Below, piece by piece: positions 7,950-15,943 of a stretch of 35,127 bases of DNA. This stretch comes from Burkholderiaceae bacterium (lineage in GTDB: Bacteria; Pseudomonadota; Gammaproteobacteria; Burkholderiales; Burkholderiaceae_C), in the NCBI GenBank assembly GCA_016790175.1, contig JAEUPI010000108.1, forward strand, positions 1 through 35,127, given 5' to 3'. The number at the start of each line of letters is the position of its first letter. The first letter of the stretch is position 1. The notes beneath the pieces are model-generated. The model searched no databases. It saw only the letters and a list, made by a program, of their open reading frames with translations, and was not told the DNA's origin. A program made the translations under genes and the position numbers.

Positions 7950-8855
7950 ATGAACACCGTGGCTCGAGCCTGCGCTCGCGCCGCGGGTACGTTCACGCGC
8001 GATGTCGGCATGGGCATGCTCGAGGTCAGCCACAACAGCCTGGCCATGGTGGGCTTGGCGGTGGTGGTCGGTGCGCTCGCGTTTTCCACAGTCAGGCCAG
8101 ACCTGCGAGCGGGCGCCGAGCGGCACGCGCTCGACTGGCTGCTGGCCCGCCAGGAAGCCCGCGAAACGGCCCAGGGCGCGCTGCCGAAGGACCCAGCCGC
8201 ACCCGATGCGGTCACGCGGGCCACGGCGGCCGATCCGTCGCAGTTGCCTCGTCAGCAGGCGTCGGTGGCCGGTTGGCTGGCGCGCCGCTACCGCGTGGCG
8301 CCCGAACCGATCAGCCGCCTGGTGCAAGAGGCTTGGACGGTGGGCGTGCGCGTCGGTCTGGATCCGACATTGATACTGGCCATCATGGCCATCGAGTCGA
8401 GCTTCAACCCGTTTGCGCAGAGTCCTGTCGGGGCTCAGGGCCTGATGCAGGTGATGACCCGTGTGCACGACGAGAAGTACGAACCTTACGGCGGCATTCA
8501 CGCTGCGTTCGACCCGGTGACCAACCTTCGTGTCGGCGTGCAAGTGCTCAAGGAGTGCATTGCTCGCGCCGGCAGCCTGGAAGACGGCCTGAAGTACTAC
8601 GTGGGAGCCGCAAACCTCGCCGATGACGGGGGCTATGTCGCCAAGGTTCTTGCCGAACAGGGTCACCTGCGAAAAGTGGCCGAAGGCAAGGTCGTGGCCG
8701 TGAACGCACCGCTGCCCGTACCCGTGCCTGCCGTTGCGCCCAGCCGCCCGATGTCGACGATACAGGAGCCGGTGCAGCCGCCCGCGAGCCAGGCGCCGCA
8801 GACGCCCGAAGACGACAAGACCGAGGAACGCGTGGCGCTGCTGCGGTCACGCTGA
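7950..8855 (+). CDS. membrane-anchored lytic transglycosylase, SLT domain
   Basis: About 301 residues. One membrane helix (about 32-48) anchors the protein. The SLT (goose-lysozyme-like) domain covers about 125-235: AIMAIESSFNPFAQSPVGAQGLMQV is split by the catalytic glutamate E149, and NLRVGVQVLKECI and YYVGAANL are later family motifs. The C-terminal 70 residues are Pro/Ala-rich and disordered. It should cleave the MurNAc-GlcNAc bond of peptidoglycan at the outer face of the inner membrane. The start is uncertain: the same frame has an ATG at 7857 and a GTG at 7923, none with a clear ribosome binding site; 7950 gives the spacing to the membrane helix usual for the family. It precedes the glyA riboswitch by about 75 bases. 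Confidence 0.87.
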   Translation: MNTVARACARAAGTFTRDVGMGMLEVSHNSLAMVGLAVVVGALAFSTVRPDLRAGAERHALDWLLARQEARETAQGALPKDPAAPDAVTRATAADPSQLPRQQASVAGWLARRYRVAPEPISRLVQEAWTVGVRVGLDPTLILAIMAIESSFNPFAQSPVGAQGLMQVMTRVHDEKYEPYGGIHAAFDPVTNLRVGVQVLKECIARAGSLEDGLKYYVGAANLADDGGYVAKVLAEQGHLRKVAEGKVVAVNAPLPVPVPAVAPSRPMSTIQEPVQPPASQAPQTPEDDKTEERVALLRSR

Positions 8856-8928
8856 CCCGTCGCCACTCGCTTTCGGCTTGGTTGGCCGGTTCTGGCGCAC
8901 TCGGGGCGTCGGCTAGACTTCCCTTCTC

Positions 8929-9030
8929 GCGCAACTGGCGACTGCGCCCCGAGCAACCGGGGCCCGAGGTGGGACACCACCGGGGAGCGCGACCGGCACT
9001 CTTGCCGGGTTCCGCCGTTCGCCTGGGCAG
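8929..9030 (+). ncRNA. ZTP riboswitch (pfl motif) upstream of glyA
   Basis: The region holds the conserved parts of the pfl/ZTP aptamer in order: ACTGGCG near 8933, the GTGGGACACCAC hairpin with CCGGGGAGCG (about 8969-8990), a variable hairpin (GGCACTCTTGCC), and the 3' conserved CCG..CGCCTGGGCA ending at 9029. The class senses ZTP/ZMP, the alarmone of 10-formyl-tetrahydrofolate shortage, and turns on one-carbon genes; glyA is a known target. The glyA start codon lies 76 bases beyond. The mechanism (translation or termination control) cannot be read with certainty; I see no strong T-run after the aptamer. A weak -10-like TAGACT is at 8914-8919. Confidence 0.88.
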
Positions 9031-9105
9031 CCCGAGCCATGCGCGGCCATCGTGCCGGAGGCATGCCTCGTCGGCAGACCAACCGCAGCGACAGGCCATA
9101 ACACC

Positions 9106-10353
9106 ATGTTCGATCGCAAGACGCACACCCTCGCCGATGTGGACCCGCAGATCTGGGCGACGATCAACGCCGAAAACCAGCGCCAGGAAGATCACATCGA
9201 ACTGATCGCATCGGAGAACTACGCATCGCCGGCCGTGATGGCGGCGCAGGGCTCGCAACTGACCAACAAGTACGCCGAAGGCTATCCCGGCAAGCGCTAC
9301 TACGGCGGCTGCGAACATGTCGATGTCGTCGAACAGCTTGCGATCGATCGCGCCAAGCAGATCTTCGGTGCCGAGCATGCCAACGTGCAGCCGAACTCGG
9401 GCTCGCAGGCCAATCAGGGCGTGTTCTTCGGCCTGCTGCAGCCCGGCGACACGATCATGGGCATGAGCCTGGCCGAAGGCGGCCACCTCACTCACGGCAT
9501 GCCGCTGAACATGAGCGGCAAGTGGTTCAAGGTCGTGAGCTATGGGTTGAACGGCCGCGAAGAGATCGACTACGACGCGATGCAGCGCCTGGCGCAGACG
9601 CACCGCCCAAAGCTCATCATCGCCGGCGCCTCGGCCTACTCGCTGCAGATCGACTTCGCGCGCTTCGCGAGCGTCGCCCGTGAAATCGGCGCGATCTTCA
9701 TGGTCGACATGGCGCACTATGCCGGGCTGATCGCCGCCGGCGTCTACCCCAACCCCGTTCCGCATGCCGATGTGGTGACCTCCACCACCCACAAGACGCT
9801 GCGCGGGCCGCGCGGCGGCCTGATCCTGATGAAAGACGCGACCGCCAAGGCGATCAACAGCGCCATCTTCCCCGGCATCCAGGGCGGCCCGCTGATGCAC
9901 GTGATCGCGGCCAAGGCGGTGGCTTTCCAGGAGGCGCTGTCGCCGGACTTCAAGCGCTACCAGCAACAGGTGGTCCGCAACGCCGCGGCGATGGCCGCGA
10001 CACTCGCCTCGCGTGGGCTGCGCATCGTCTCGGGGCGCACCGAAAGTCACGTGATGCTGGTCGACCTGCGCGCCAAGCAGATCACCGGCAAGGACGCCGA
10101 AGCTGTGCTCGGACAGGCTCACATCACCTGCAACAAGAATGCGATCCCGAACGACCCACAGAAGCCGATGGTCACGAGCGGCATCCGCCTGGGCTCGCCG
10201 GCGATGACCACCCGCGGCTTCGGCGAGCCCGAGGCCGTGAAGACGGCCCACCTCATTGCCGACGTGCTGGACGCGCCGCAGGACGCCGCACGCATCGCAG
10301 CCGTGCGCGAGCAGGTCGGCGCGCTGACGCGCGCGTTCCCGGTCTATCGCTGA
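9106..10353 (+). CDS. glyA: serine hydroxymethyltransferase
   Basis: 415 residues, the usual length. It converts serine and tetrahydrofolate to glycine and 5,10-methylene-tetrahydrofolate with PLP, in the cytoplasm. The signature around the PLP lysine is [14 protein letters not shown] with K230. Other conserved parts are [14 protein letters not shown] (31-44), [15 protein letters not shown] (56-70) and NSGSQANQ. The ATG at 9106 is chosen by alignment to the family start; upstream in-frame codons lie in the riboswitch-RBS interval. The ZTP riboswitch upstream predicts induction when 10-formyl-tetrahydrofolate is short. nrdR follows after 29 bases. Confidence 0.97.
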   Translation: MFDRKTHTLADVDPQIWATINAENQRQEDHIELIASENYASPAVMAAQGSQLTNKYAEGYPGKRYYGGCEHVDVVEQLAIDRAKQIFGAEHANVQPNSGSQANQGVFFGLLQPGDTIMGMSLAEGGHLTHGMPLNMSGKWFKVVSYGLNGREEIDYDAMQRLAQTHRPKLIIAGASAYSLQIDFARFASVAREIGAIFMVDMAHYAGLIAAGVYPNPVPHADVVTSTTHKTLRGPRGGLILMKDATAKAINSAIFPGIQGGPLMHVIAAKAVAFQEALSPDFKRYQQQVVRNAAAMAATLASRGLRIVSGRTESHVMLVDLRAKQITGKDAEAVLGQAHITCNKNAIPNDPQKPMVTSGIRLGSPAMTTRGFGEPEAVKTAHLIADVLDAPQDAARIAAVREQVGALTRAFPVYR

Positions 10354-10382
10354 CGCGCGCCCCAGCGCGATCGCCGTACGCC

Positions 10383-10826
10383 ATGCGCTGTCCGTTCTGC
10401 AGCCACGACGAGTCCCAGGTCGTCGAGACCCGCGAGTCGGATGAAGGCGATGTGATCCGCCGGCGCCGGCGCTGCCTCGGCTGCGACAAGCGCTTCACGA
10501 CCTACGAACGCGCCGAGGTCTCGCTGCCGGCGATCGAGAAGAAGGATGGCTCGCGCGTCGAGTTCGACCTCGCCAAGCTGCGCGCATCGATGCAGCTGGC
10601 GCTGCGCAAGCGTCCGGTCAGCACCGAACAACTCGACGCGGCGCTCGATCGCATCCAGGACAAGCTCAGGGCCACCGGCGCGCGCGAAGTCAGCAGCGCC
10701 CGCGTCGGCGAGCTGGTGATGCGCGAGCTCAAGCGCCTCGACAAGGTGGCCTACGTCAGGTTCGCTTCGGTGTACCGCAGCTTCGAAGACGTCGACGAGT
10801 TCCGCCGGCTGATCCGCGACATCTGA
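10383..10826 (+). CDS. nrdR: transcriptional repressor NrdR
   Basis: 147 residues. An N-terminal zinc ribbon has C3/C6 and C31/C34 (MRCPFC and CLGC), followed by the ATP-cone domain (about 49-139, [18 protein letters not shown]). NrdR binds ATP/dATP and represses ribonucleotide reductase genes through NrdR boxes. The glyA-nrdR order is frequent in beta- and gammaproteobacteria. It is probably co-transcribed with glyA. Two hairpins follow the stop codon. Confidence 0.97.
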   Translation: MRCPFCSHDESQVVETRESDEGDVIRRRRRCLGCDKRFTTYERAEVSLPAIEKKDGSRVEFDLAKLRASMQLALRKRPVSTEQLDAALDRIQDKLRATGAREVSSARVGELVMRELKRLDKVAYVRFASVYRSFEDVDEFRRLIRDI

Positions 10827-10865
10827 GCGTTCTCGACGCCGGCCCGATGCGTCGGCCCACCGCGA

Positions 10866-10888
10866 GCCGCCGCAAACACCGCGGCGGC
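10866..10888 (+). terminator. hairpin after nrdR
   Basis: Perfect 8-base stem GCCGCCGC/GCGGCGGC with a 7-base loop AAACACC, about 40 bases after the nrdR stop. There is no T-run; it may be a Rho-assisted or weak terminator. Confidence 0.4.
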
Positions 10889-10935
10889 ACGCCCTGCGAG
10901 GCTCCCCCGACCGGGTGCCCCCATCCGGGTCCACC

Positions 10936-10964
10936 GCTGGTGGCGTGGGTCCGAGCCCACCAGC
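10936..10964 (+). repeat. inverted repeat upstream of the pilin genes
   Basis: GCTGGTGG/CCACCAGC arms, with nested alternatives (CCACC-GCT-GGTGG and GTGGG/CCCAC). It is located between nrdR and the first pseudopilin gene, so it may terminate the former or be a control site for the latter. Neither can be decided from sequence. Confidence 0.3.
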
Positions 10965-11034
10965 GGGCGAAGCGGCGCGGCAGCGTGATTCCTACAGTGG
11001 TCTGCATCCCAACCCCGCACGACAGGAGCAGACC

Positions 11035-11580
11035 ATGAACACCCCTCGCATACTCCGCAGCCGCCAACGCGGCGTCAGCGCCGTCGAAGCCATGATCGTC
11101 ATCGCCATCATCGGCATCCTTGCCGGCGTGACCATGCCCGAGCTCGAGCCCCTGCGCGAACGCGCGGAGCTGCTGGGTCTGGCCTCGCAGGTCGAGACCG
11201 ATGTACACCTTGCGCGCAGCGAGGCCGTGTCGCGCAATCGGACCGTCCGTCTCACGGTTCGGGCGACGAATGGCGCGACCTGCTACCTGGTACACGAAGG
11301 CCCTGCACCGTCGTGCACCTGCCTCGATGTCGCCGGCGGACGATGCAACGCGCCGGGCGTGATCCGGACTCTGGGCCTGCCGGCAGACGGCCGCGTGCAG
11401 TTGCGGGCCAACACCGGCAGCCTGACCTTCGACCCGCTGAAGGGGACCGTCACGCCGGCCGCCACGCTGCGGGCCGAAGCGCGCACGGGCCACACGGTTC
11501 ACCAGGTGGTGAGCCTGCTGGGTCGCGTGCGCAGTTGCAGCCCGGGCGGCAGCGCCACGCTCGGCATGCCGGCTTGTTGA
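11035..11580 (+). CDS. FimT/GspH-type pseudopilin (first copy)
   Basis: 181 residues. It carries a type IV prepilin leader: RQRG at 10-13, then VSAVEAMIVIAIIGILAG with the conserved E5 of the mature protein, to be cut after G13 by PilD. The hydrophobic helix is followed by a GspH/FimT domain. Cysteines follow the pattern CYLVH...CTC...C and end CSPGG...MPAC, almost certainly disulfides. FimT-like minor pilins prime pilus assembly and can bind DNA in some species. The ATG at 11035 has ACAGGAGC just upstream; it opens the pilin cluster. The gene at 12134 is a paralogue with the same cysteine layout. Confidence 0.86.
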   Translation: MNTPRILRSRQRGVSAVEAMIVIAIIGILAGVTMPELEPLRERAELLGLASQVETDVHLARSEAVSRNRTVRLTVRATNGATCYLVHEGPAPSCTCLDVAGGRCNAPGVIRTLGLPADGRVQLRANTGSLTFDPLKGTVTPAATLRAEARTGHTVHQVVSLLGRVRSCSPGGSATLGMPAC

Positions 11581-11669
11581 TTCAGACGGGTCGACGAGCG
11601 GTCGCCGGCGGTTGATGAGCGGCCGTTCGTCCTCTTCGTCGAAATCGGACGGTTACAGATAATCGTGAC

Positions 11670-12128
11670 ATGCGTCACAGCCCACGAGCCGAACGCTTCG
11701 ATGAGGGATTCACCCTGATCGAGCTGATGATCGTGGTGGCGCTCGCCGCCTTGCTGCTGACGATTGCGCTGCCGATGTACCAGGAGTCGACGCGCAAGGG
11801 GCGCCGTGCCGAGGCCGTCGCGGCGCTGACCCAGCTGTCGCAGGCTCAGGAGCGGTATCGGGCCAACAACACCGCGTATGCCACGACGTTCGCGGCCATG
11901 GTGCCGCAGCCTGCCAGCTCGACGCCGCACTACACGCTGAACATCGCTGCCGCGGCGGCGAGCAGCTACACGCTGACCGCCACGGCCAAGGCCACGTCAC
12001 CTCAGTTTGCCGACACGAACTGCCGCGTGTTGTCGCTGGCCGCCGCGGCCGGCAATATGGTGTACGAGTCGACCGACGCCGGCGGAACCGTCGACACCAC
12101 CAACGCCAAGCGCTGCTGGGCGCGCTGA
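11670..12128 (+). CDS. pilE: PilE-like type IV minor pilin
   Basis: 152 residues. The leader is MRHSPRAERFDEG, then FTLIELMIVVALAALLL with E5, the standard class III signal cut by PilD. The body has the PilE-like helix (YQESTRKGRRAEAVAALTQL) and a short beta domain with two cysteines at the C-terminus (C in TNCRV and KRCWAR) that mark the D-loop. No ribosome binding site is visible, and a -10-like GATAAT ends only 6 bases before the ATG, so a leaderless message is possible. It lies between the two FimT-like genes and 5 bases before the second. It may be a minor rather than the major pilin, because of its cluster position. Confidence 0.85.
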   Translation: MRHSPRAERFDEGFTLIELMIVVALAALLLTIALPMYQESTRKGRRAEAVAALTQLSQAQERYRANNTAYATTFAAMVPQPASSTPHYTLNIAAAAASSYTLTATAKATSPQFADTNCRVLSLAAAAGNMVYESTDAGGTVDTTNAKRCWAR

Positions 12129-12133
12129 CCCTC

Positions 12134-12682
12134 ATGCCACGCTCGCACGGTGTCACGATGATCGAGCTGTTGATCGTGCTCGTCGTGCTGGGCGTGCTCG
12201 CCGCCGTGGTCGGCCCGTCGTTCCGGGGCATGATGGTGCGCCAGCGCGTGCAGGGCGTCCACGACCAGCTGGTCACCGACCTGCAGCTGGCGCGCTCGGA
12301 GCTGGCCGCACGGGCGAACGCGACAGCGCCGACCGATGTGGCCGTCACCTTCGGCGGCAATGCGGCACTGAGCTGCTACACGATCCACACCGCCGGTGCC
12401 GCTTGTGACTGCACCGCCGCGCCAGGTTCGGCCTGCGCGCCGGGCGCCCAAGAGATCAGGACCGTGCAGATCCAGCGCGCGCAGGGCATCAGCCTCGCGG
12501 CATCGAGCACCAGCGGCACGGTTCTCCGGTTCCAGCCACCGCAAGGCACGATCACACCGACCGACCTGACCGTCACCGTGTCAGGCGACCCGAGCGGCCA
12601 GCTGCGCACGCAGCTGAGCGTGGTGGGCCGCCCGAGCGTCTGCTCGCCCGACGGCTCGATGAAAGGAGTTCCCACATGTTGA
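12134..12682 (+). CDS. FimT/GspH-type pseudopilin (second copy)
   Basis: 182 residues. A very short leader MPRSHG precedes VTMIELLIVLVVLGVLAA with E5. The body follows the FimT/GspH plan, with QLVTDLQLARSELAARAN and cysteines in CYTIH...CDC...C, ending VCSPDGS..VPTC. It matches the first copy over its full length at the level of cysteine spacing and the terminal CSP motif. The last 7 bases overlap the start of pilW, whose ribosome binding site (AAAGGAG) lies inside this gene. Confidence 0.85.
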   Translation: MPRSHGVTMIELLIVLVVLGVLAAVVGPSFRGMMVRQRVQGVHDQLVTDLQLARSELAARANATAPTDVAVTFGGNAALSCYTIHTAGAACDCTAAPGSACAPGAQEIRTVQIQRAQGISLAASSTSGTVLRFQPPQGTITPTDLTVTVSGDPSGQLRTQLSVVGRPSVCSPDGSMKGVPTC

Positions 12683-13368
12683 TGCATGGAACGGATCGCG
12701 CGCACCCCGCACGTCGACAACGCGGACTGTCGCTCGTGGAGCTGATGGTCGGCGTCGCCGTCGGATTGTTCGTGGTGGCTGGCGCCACGATGCTGGTGGC
12801 CAACCAGCTCGGCGACAACCGCCGCCTGCTGCTCGAAACGCAGATCCAGCAGGATCTGCGCGCCGCCGCCGACATCGTCGCGCGCGATATCCGGCGTTCC
12901 GGTTACTGGGGTGCCGCGCAGACCGGCGTCTGGTACGCCGGCTCGCCTGGTGTGACCGCGAATCCGTACACCAACCTGGCGCCTGCCGTCAGCGGCAGCG
13001 CGGCCAGCAGCGTGGCCTTCAACTACTCGCGCGGTGTCGAGAACAACACGATTGACGCCGCCGAGCAGTCGGGCTTCCAGCTCAGCAATGGCGTGATCCA
13101 GATGCGCGTCGGCGGCAATTGGCAACCGCTGACCGACGACCGCACGTTGCGCATCACGAACTTCCAGGCCACGATGACGGCAAACCCGATCACGTTGTCG
13201 TGCTTCCTGCCCTGCGGCGCGATGGCCAACTGCCCGCCGACCCAGACGGTGCGTGAAGTCGAAGTCGTGATCGAGGGCCGGGCCGTGGCCGACGCCAACG
13301 TGCGGCGCTCGGTGCGCAGCAACGTGCGGCTGCGCAACGATCTGGTCGCCGGCGCCTGCCCCACCTGA
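12676..13368 (+). CDS. pilW: PilW-like minor pilin
   Basis: 230 residues. Leader ...ARRQRG then LSLVELMVGVAVGLFVVAGA with E5. The next segment, QIQQDLRAAADIVARDIRRSGYWG, is typical of PilW proteins (the IRRAGY motif). The C-terminal part has three cysteines (LSCFLPC and NCPP) and a late beta segment VREVEVVIEGRA. PilW is a minor pilin of the priming complex at the pilus tip. It overlaps the second FimT-like gene and is followed after 14 bases by pilX. Confidence 0.9.
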   Translation: MLMHGTDRAHPARRQRGLSLVELMVGVAVGLFVVAGATMLVANQLGDNRRLLLETQIQQDLRAAADIVARDIRRSGYWGAAQTGVWYAGSPGVTANPYTNLAPAVSGSAASSVAFNYSRGVENNTIDAAEQSGFQLSNGVIQMRVGGNWQPLTDDRTLRITNFQATMTANPITLSCFLPCGAMANCPPTQTVREVEVVIEGRAVADANVRRSVRSNVRLRNDLVAGACPT

Positions 13369-13382
13369 TGCGGGAGACAGCC

Positions 13383-14666
13383 ATGCAGACCCAGATTTAC
13401 CGCTCCTCGCATCGGCAACGCGGCGCTGCCGCGCTGCTGGTGGTCGTCGTGCTGTTCTTCATCCTCGCGCTCGTGTCCGCCTACGCGAGCCGCAACCTGA
13501 TCTTCGAGCAGCGCATCTCGGCCAACAACCAGCGCGCCACGCAGGCCTTCGAGGTCGCCGAGGCGGGTGTCGAGTTTGCGATCGCGTCGTTGGGAGCGGG
13601 ACGTGTCGACGCTGCCTGTGTCGCGACCACCAATACGGCCTACACGTCGTTCCGCCAACGCCACGTGACGGTCGACAGCACGGGTACCTTCAGCGTGGCG
13701 CCGGCGCAGACCAACCGTCGACCGACCTGCATGGTGCTGGCCGCCGGCACCGACTGCAGCTGCCCGGACGGCAATCCCTCGCTGGTGGTGCCTGTGGGCA
13801 CTGCTGTGGCGCCGACATTCCAGCTGCGTTTCGACGCCCCCGTCGCGCAGCCGGGCGTGGTGCGCGTGACCTCGCGTGGCTGCAGCAGCATCGGCACGCA
13901 GTGTTATGCGGGTGCTGCGGCCGCCGCCGATGCCGAAGCCGAGGTGTCAGTCCTGCTCGGCCTGAACTCGGCACTGGCGACGCCGCCGAGCGCGGCACTC
14001 ACCGCGAAGGGCAGCGTCAACCTCAGCGGCGGCGGCGCCTCGATCGCCAACACCGACGCACCGAGCGGCGGCATTACCGTCAATGCCGGCGGCGCGCTCA
14101 ACAACGCGGGCGCAGCCACGCTGCGTGGCCTGCCCGGCACGCCACCCGCGAATACCGTGCAGGCGAACGACAACTCGCTGTCGGTCCTCACCGCGGACAG
14201 CCTGTTCGTTTCGTTGTTCGGCATGGACCGCGCGACCTACCGCTCCCAGCCGGCCGTCGTGCGTGTGACCTGCGGCGCCGACTGCGACCTGCAGATCGCG
14301 CAGGCGGTATCCGACAACCCCGGCCGCGTCGTGTGGGCCGAAGGCGACGTCACTTTCGATGCCAACCGCGTGCTCGGCACGGCGGCCGAACCGGTGCTGT
14401 TGTTCGTGCGGGGCAACGTCACCGTGTCGGCCAATCTGCAACTGACGGGCATGCTGTACCTGCACTCGGCAGGGGGCGCCAACACGCTGAGCGTCACGGC
14501 GGGGACTACACAGCTGTTCGGCGCGGTCGTGACCGAGGGCGCACTCACGGTCACCGGCGCGCCGACGATCTCGTTCGATCCGGCCATCCTGCGCACGATC
14601 GGTCTGACCCAGGGCTCGCTCGTGCGCATTCCTGGGAGCTGGCGCGACTTCGCGGCAGGGAGCTGA
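13383..14666 (+). CDS. pilX: PilX-like minor pilin with long C-terminal domain
   Basis: 427 residues, about twice the usual PilX length. The N-terminus HRQRG-AAALLVVVVLFFILALV lacks the E5 of other pilins, as PilX/GspK-type proteins often do, and is followed by NLIFEQRISANNQRATQAFEVAEAGVEFA, the PilX-N motif (given here only by its ends: NLIFEQ to GVEFA). From about residue 200 onward the sequence is Ala/Gly/Asn/Thr-rich with repeated beta-type segments (GNVTVSANLQLTGMLYL, VTEGALTVTGAPTI), suggesting a beta-helix-like surface domain. The ATG at 13383 was preferred to 13368 because GGGAGA lies 6 bases upstream. pilV starts 2 bases after it. Confidence 0.85.
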   Translation: MQTQIYRSSHRQRGAAALLVVVVLFFILALVSAYASRNLIFEQRISANNQRATQAFEVAEAGVEFAIASLGAGRVDAACVATTNTAYTSFRQRHVTVDSTGTFSVAPAQTNRRPTCMVLAAGTDCSCPDGNPSLVVPVGTAVAPTFQLRFDAPVAQPGVVRVTSRGCSSIGTQCYAGAAAAADAEAEVSVLLGLNSALATPPSAALTAKGSVNLSGGGASIANTDAPSGGITVNAGGALNNAGAATLRGLPGTPPANTVQANDNSLSVLTADSLFVSLFGMDRATYRSQPAVVRVTCGADCDLQIAQAVSDNPGRVVWAEGDVTFDANRVLGTAAEPVLLFVRGNVTVSANLQLTGMLYLHSAGGANTLSVTAGTTQLFGAVVTEGALTVTGAPTISFDPAILRTIGLTQGSLVRIPGSWRDFAAGS

Positions 14667-14668
14667 GC

Positions 14669-15940
14669 ATGACGATGCAACACCCATCCCAACGCTCCCG
14701 TGGCGTCTCACTGATCGAGGCGATGGTCGCACTGGCGATCATGGGTTTCGGCATGCTCGCGGTCGTCGGCGTACAGGCCACGCTGCGGCTGAATGCCGAC
14801 ATCGCCAAACAGCGCTCCGAGGCGACGCGCCTCGCGCAGGAGGCGATGGAGGATCAACGGGCGTTCCGGCCCATCGACGCCACGGCCGGTCAGTTCGCAT
14901 TTGCCGACATTGCGACTTCGGCGCCGCAGACGGTGACGCTGCCGACGACGAACACGACCTACACCGTCAGCCGCGACGTGGTGGAGTACGGCAATCCGCC
15001 GTCGAAGGCGTTGACGGTCACCGTGGCCTGGAACGACCGTACCGGGCAGGGACAACAGGTGCTGCTGCGCAGCGTGATCGCGGCCGCGGCCCCCGCGCTG
15101 TCCGGCACGTTGGCCGTGCGGCCCGGCGCCGCGGGCGGCGGCCCGGTGCGCCGGCCGTTCGCCCGGCATCCGACCATTCCGGTGCAGGCCAAGGACTTCG
15201 GCACGGGGCGCAGTGCGTTCGTGCCGCCCTGGCAGTCGCGTTACGTGTTCGTGTTCAACAACATCACCGGCGTCATCACCGGCGTGTGCGACTTCGGATT
15301 CTGGGCGTCGGGCCTGACCAACGACACGATCACGCCGTCCGACGTGGCCTCGTGCGATGACAACACGCAGGCGCAGTTGCTGAGCGGCTTCGTTCGCTTC
15401 TGGCGCACAACGAGCGGCCCGGATCTCGTTGCGGCCGATGTCGAGAACCCGCCGGGGCCGGCGCTTCGCCTGCGCATGAGGCTCACGCTCACCAGCACCG
15501 GTCACCCGACCGGGTCGTTCTGCATCGACGACGCCGGCGGCTCGTCGACGCCGCTGTTCAACCAGACGCTGCTGTTCGTCAGCTACTTCTGCGTGATCCA
15601 GTCGAACACACCCGCGTTGTGGTCGGGAACGACCGAAGTCGAGGCGCAGAACACCAACACATCCGGTGGCGACATCGACTGGCGCATCAGCGACAGCACG
15701 TCGGGTCCGAGCGATGAACCGCCGTTCCGCATCTGCCGCTACACACCGGCCACGAGCGACGCCGACACCGTGCCCAATCGCGATCATCCGCGCAACTACG
15801 CCGATGTCAGCGGCAACCTCACCGATCAGAACTTCGTTGCCATTCCGACGCAGAAGCACTGCCCGACCGACGCGGCCGCAAATCCGACCACCGGCGACCT
15901 GGTCAACAGCAACACACTGCAGCACCAGCCGGCGCCCTGA
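14669..15940 (+). CDS. pilV: PilV-like minor pilin with large C-terminal extension
   Basis: 423 residues. Leader MTMQHPSQRSRG then VSLIEAMVALAIMGFGMLAV with E5; the PilV-like part runs to about 150, ending in the usual AVAW-type strand (VTVAWNDRTGQGQQVLL). About 270 further residues follow that ordinary PilV proteins lack: Pro/Thr-rich at first, then a beta-rich section with paired cysteines (VCDFGFW, SCDD, FCID, YFCVI, ICRY, HCPT). This would make a big disulfide-rich tip domain, possibly an adhesin (inference). It ends the pilin cluster; ribD starts 3 bases later. Confidence 0.85.
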   Translation: MTMQHPSQRSRGVSLIEAMVALAIMGFGMLAVVGVQATLRLNADIAKQRSEATRLAQEAMEDQRAFRPIDATAGQFAFADIATSAPQTVTLPTTNTTYTVSRDVVEYGNPPSKALTVTVAWNDRTGQGQQVLLRSVIAAAAPALSGTLAVRPGAAGGGPVRRPFARHPTIPVQAKDFGTGRSAFVPPWQSRYVFVFNNITGVITGVCDFGFWASGLTNDTITPSDVASCDDNTQAQLLSGFVRFWRTTSGPDLVAADVENPPGPALRLRMRLTLTSTGHPTGSFCIDDAGGSSTPLFNQTLLFVSYFCVIQSNTPALWSGTTEVEAQNTNTSGGDIDWRISDSTSGPSDEPPFRICRYTPATSDADTVPNRDHPRNYADVSGNLTDQNFVAIPTQKHCPTDAAANPTTGDLVNSNTLQHQPAP

Positions 15941-15943
15941 GCG

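Noticed and set aside
8548-10251. 567-codon open frame antisense to glyA
   Set aside because: It lies fully over glyA and the transglycosylase, is rich in His/Arg/Ala as expected of reverse-strand shadows in GC-rich coding DNA, and shows no family motifs.
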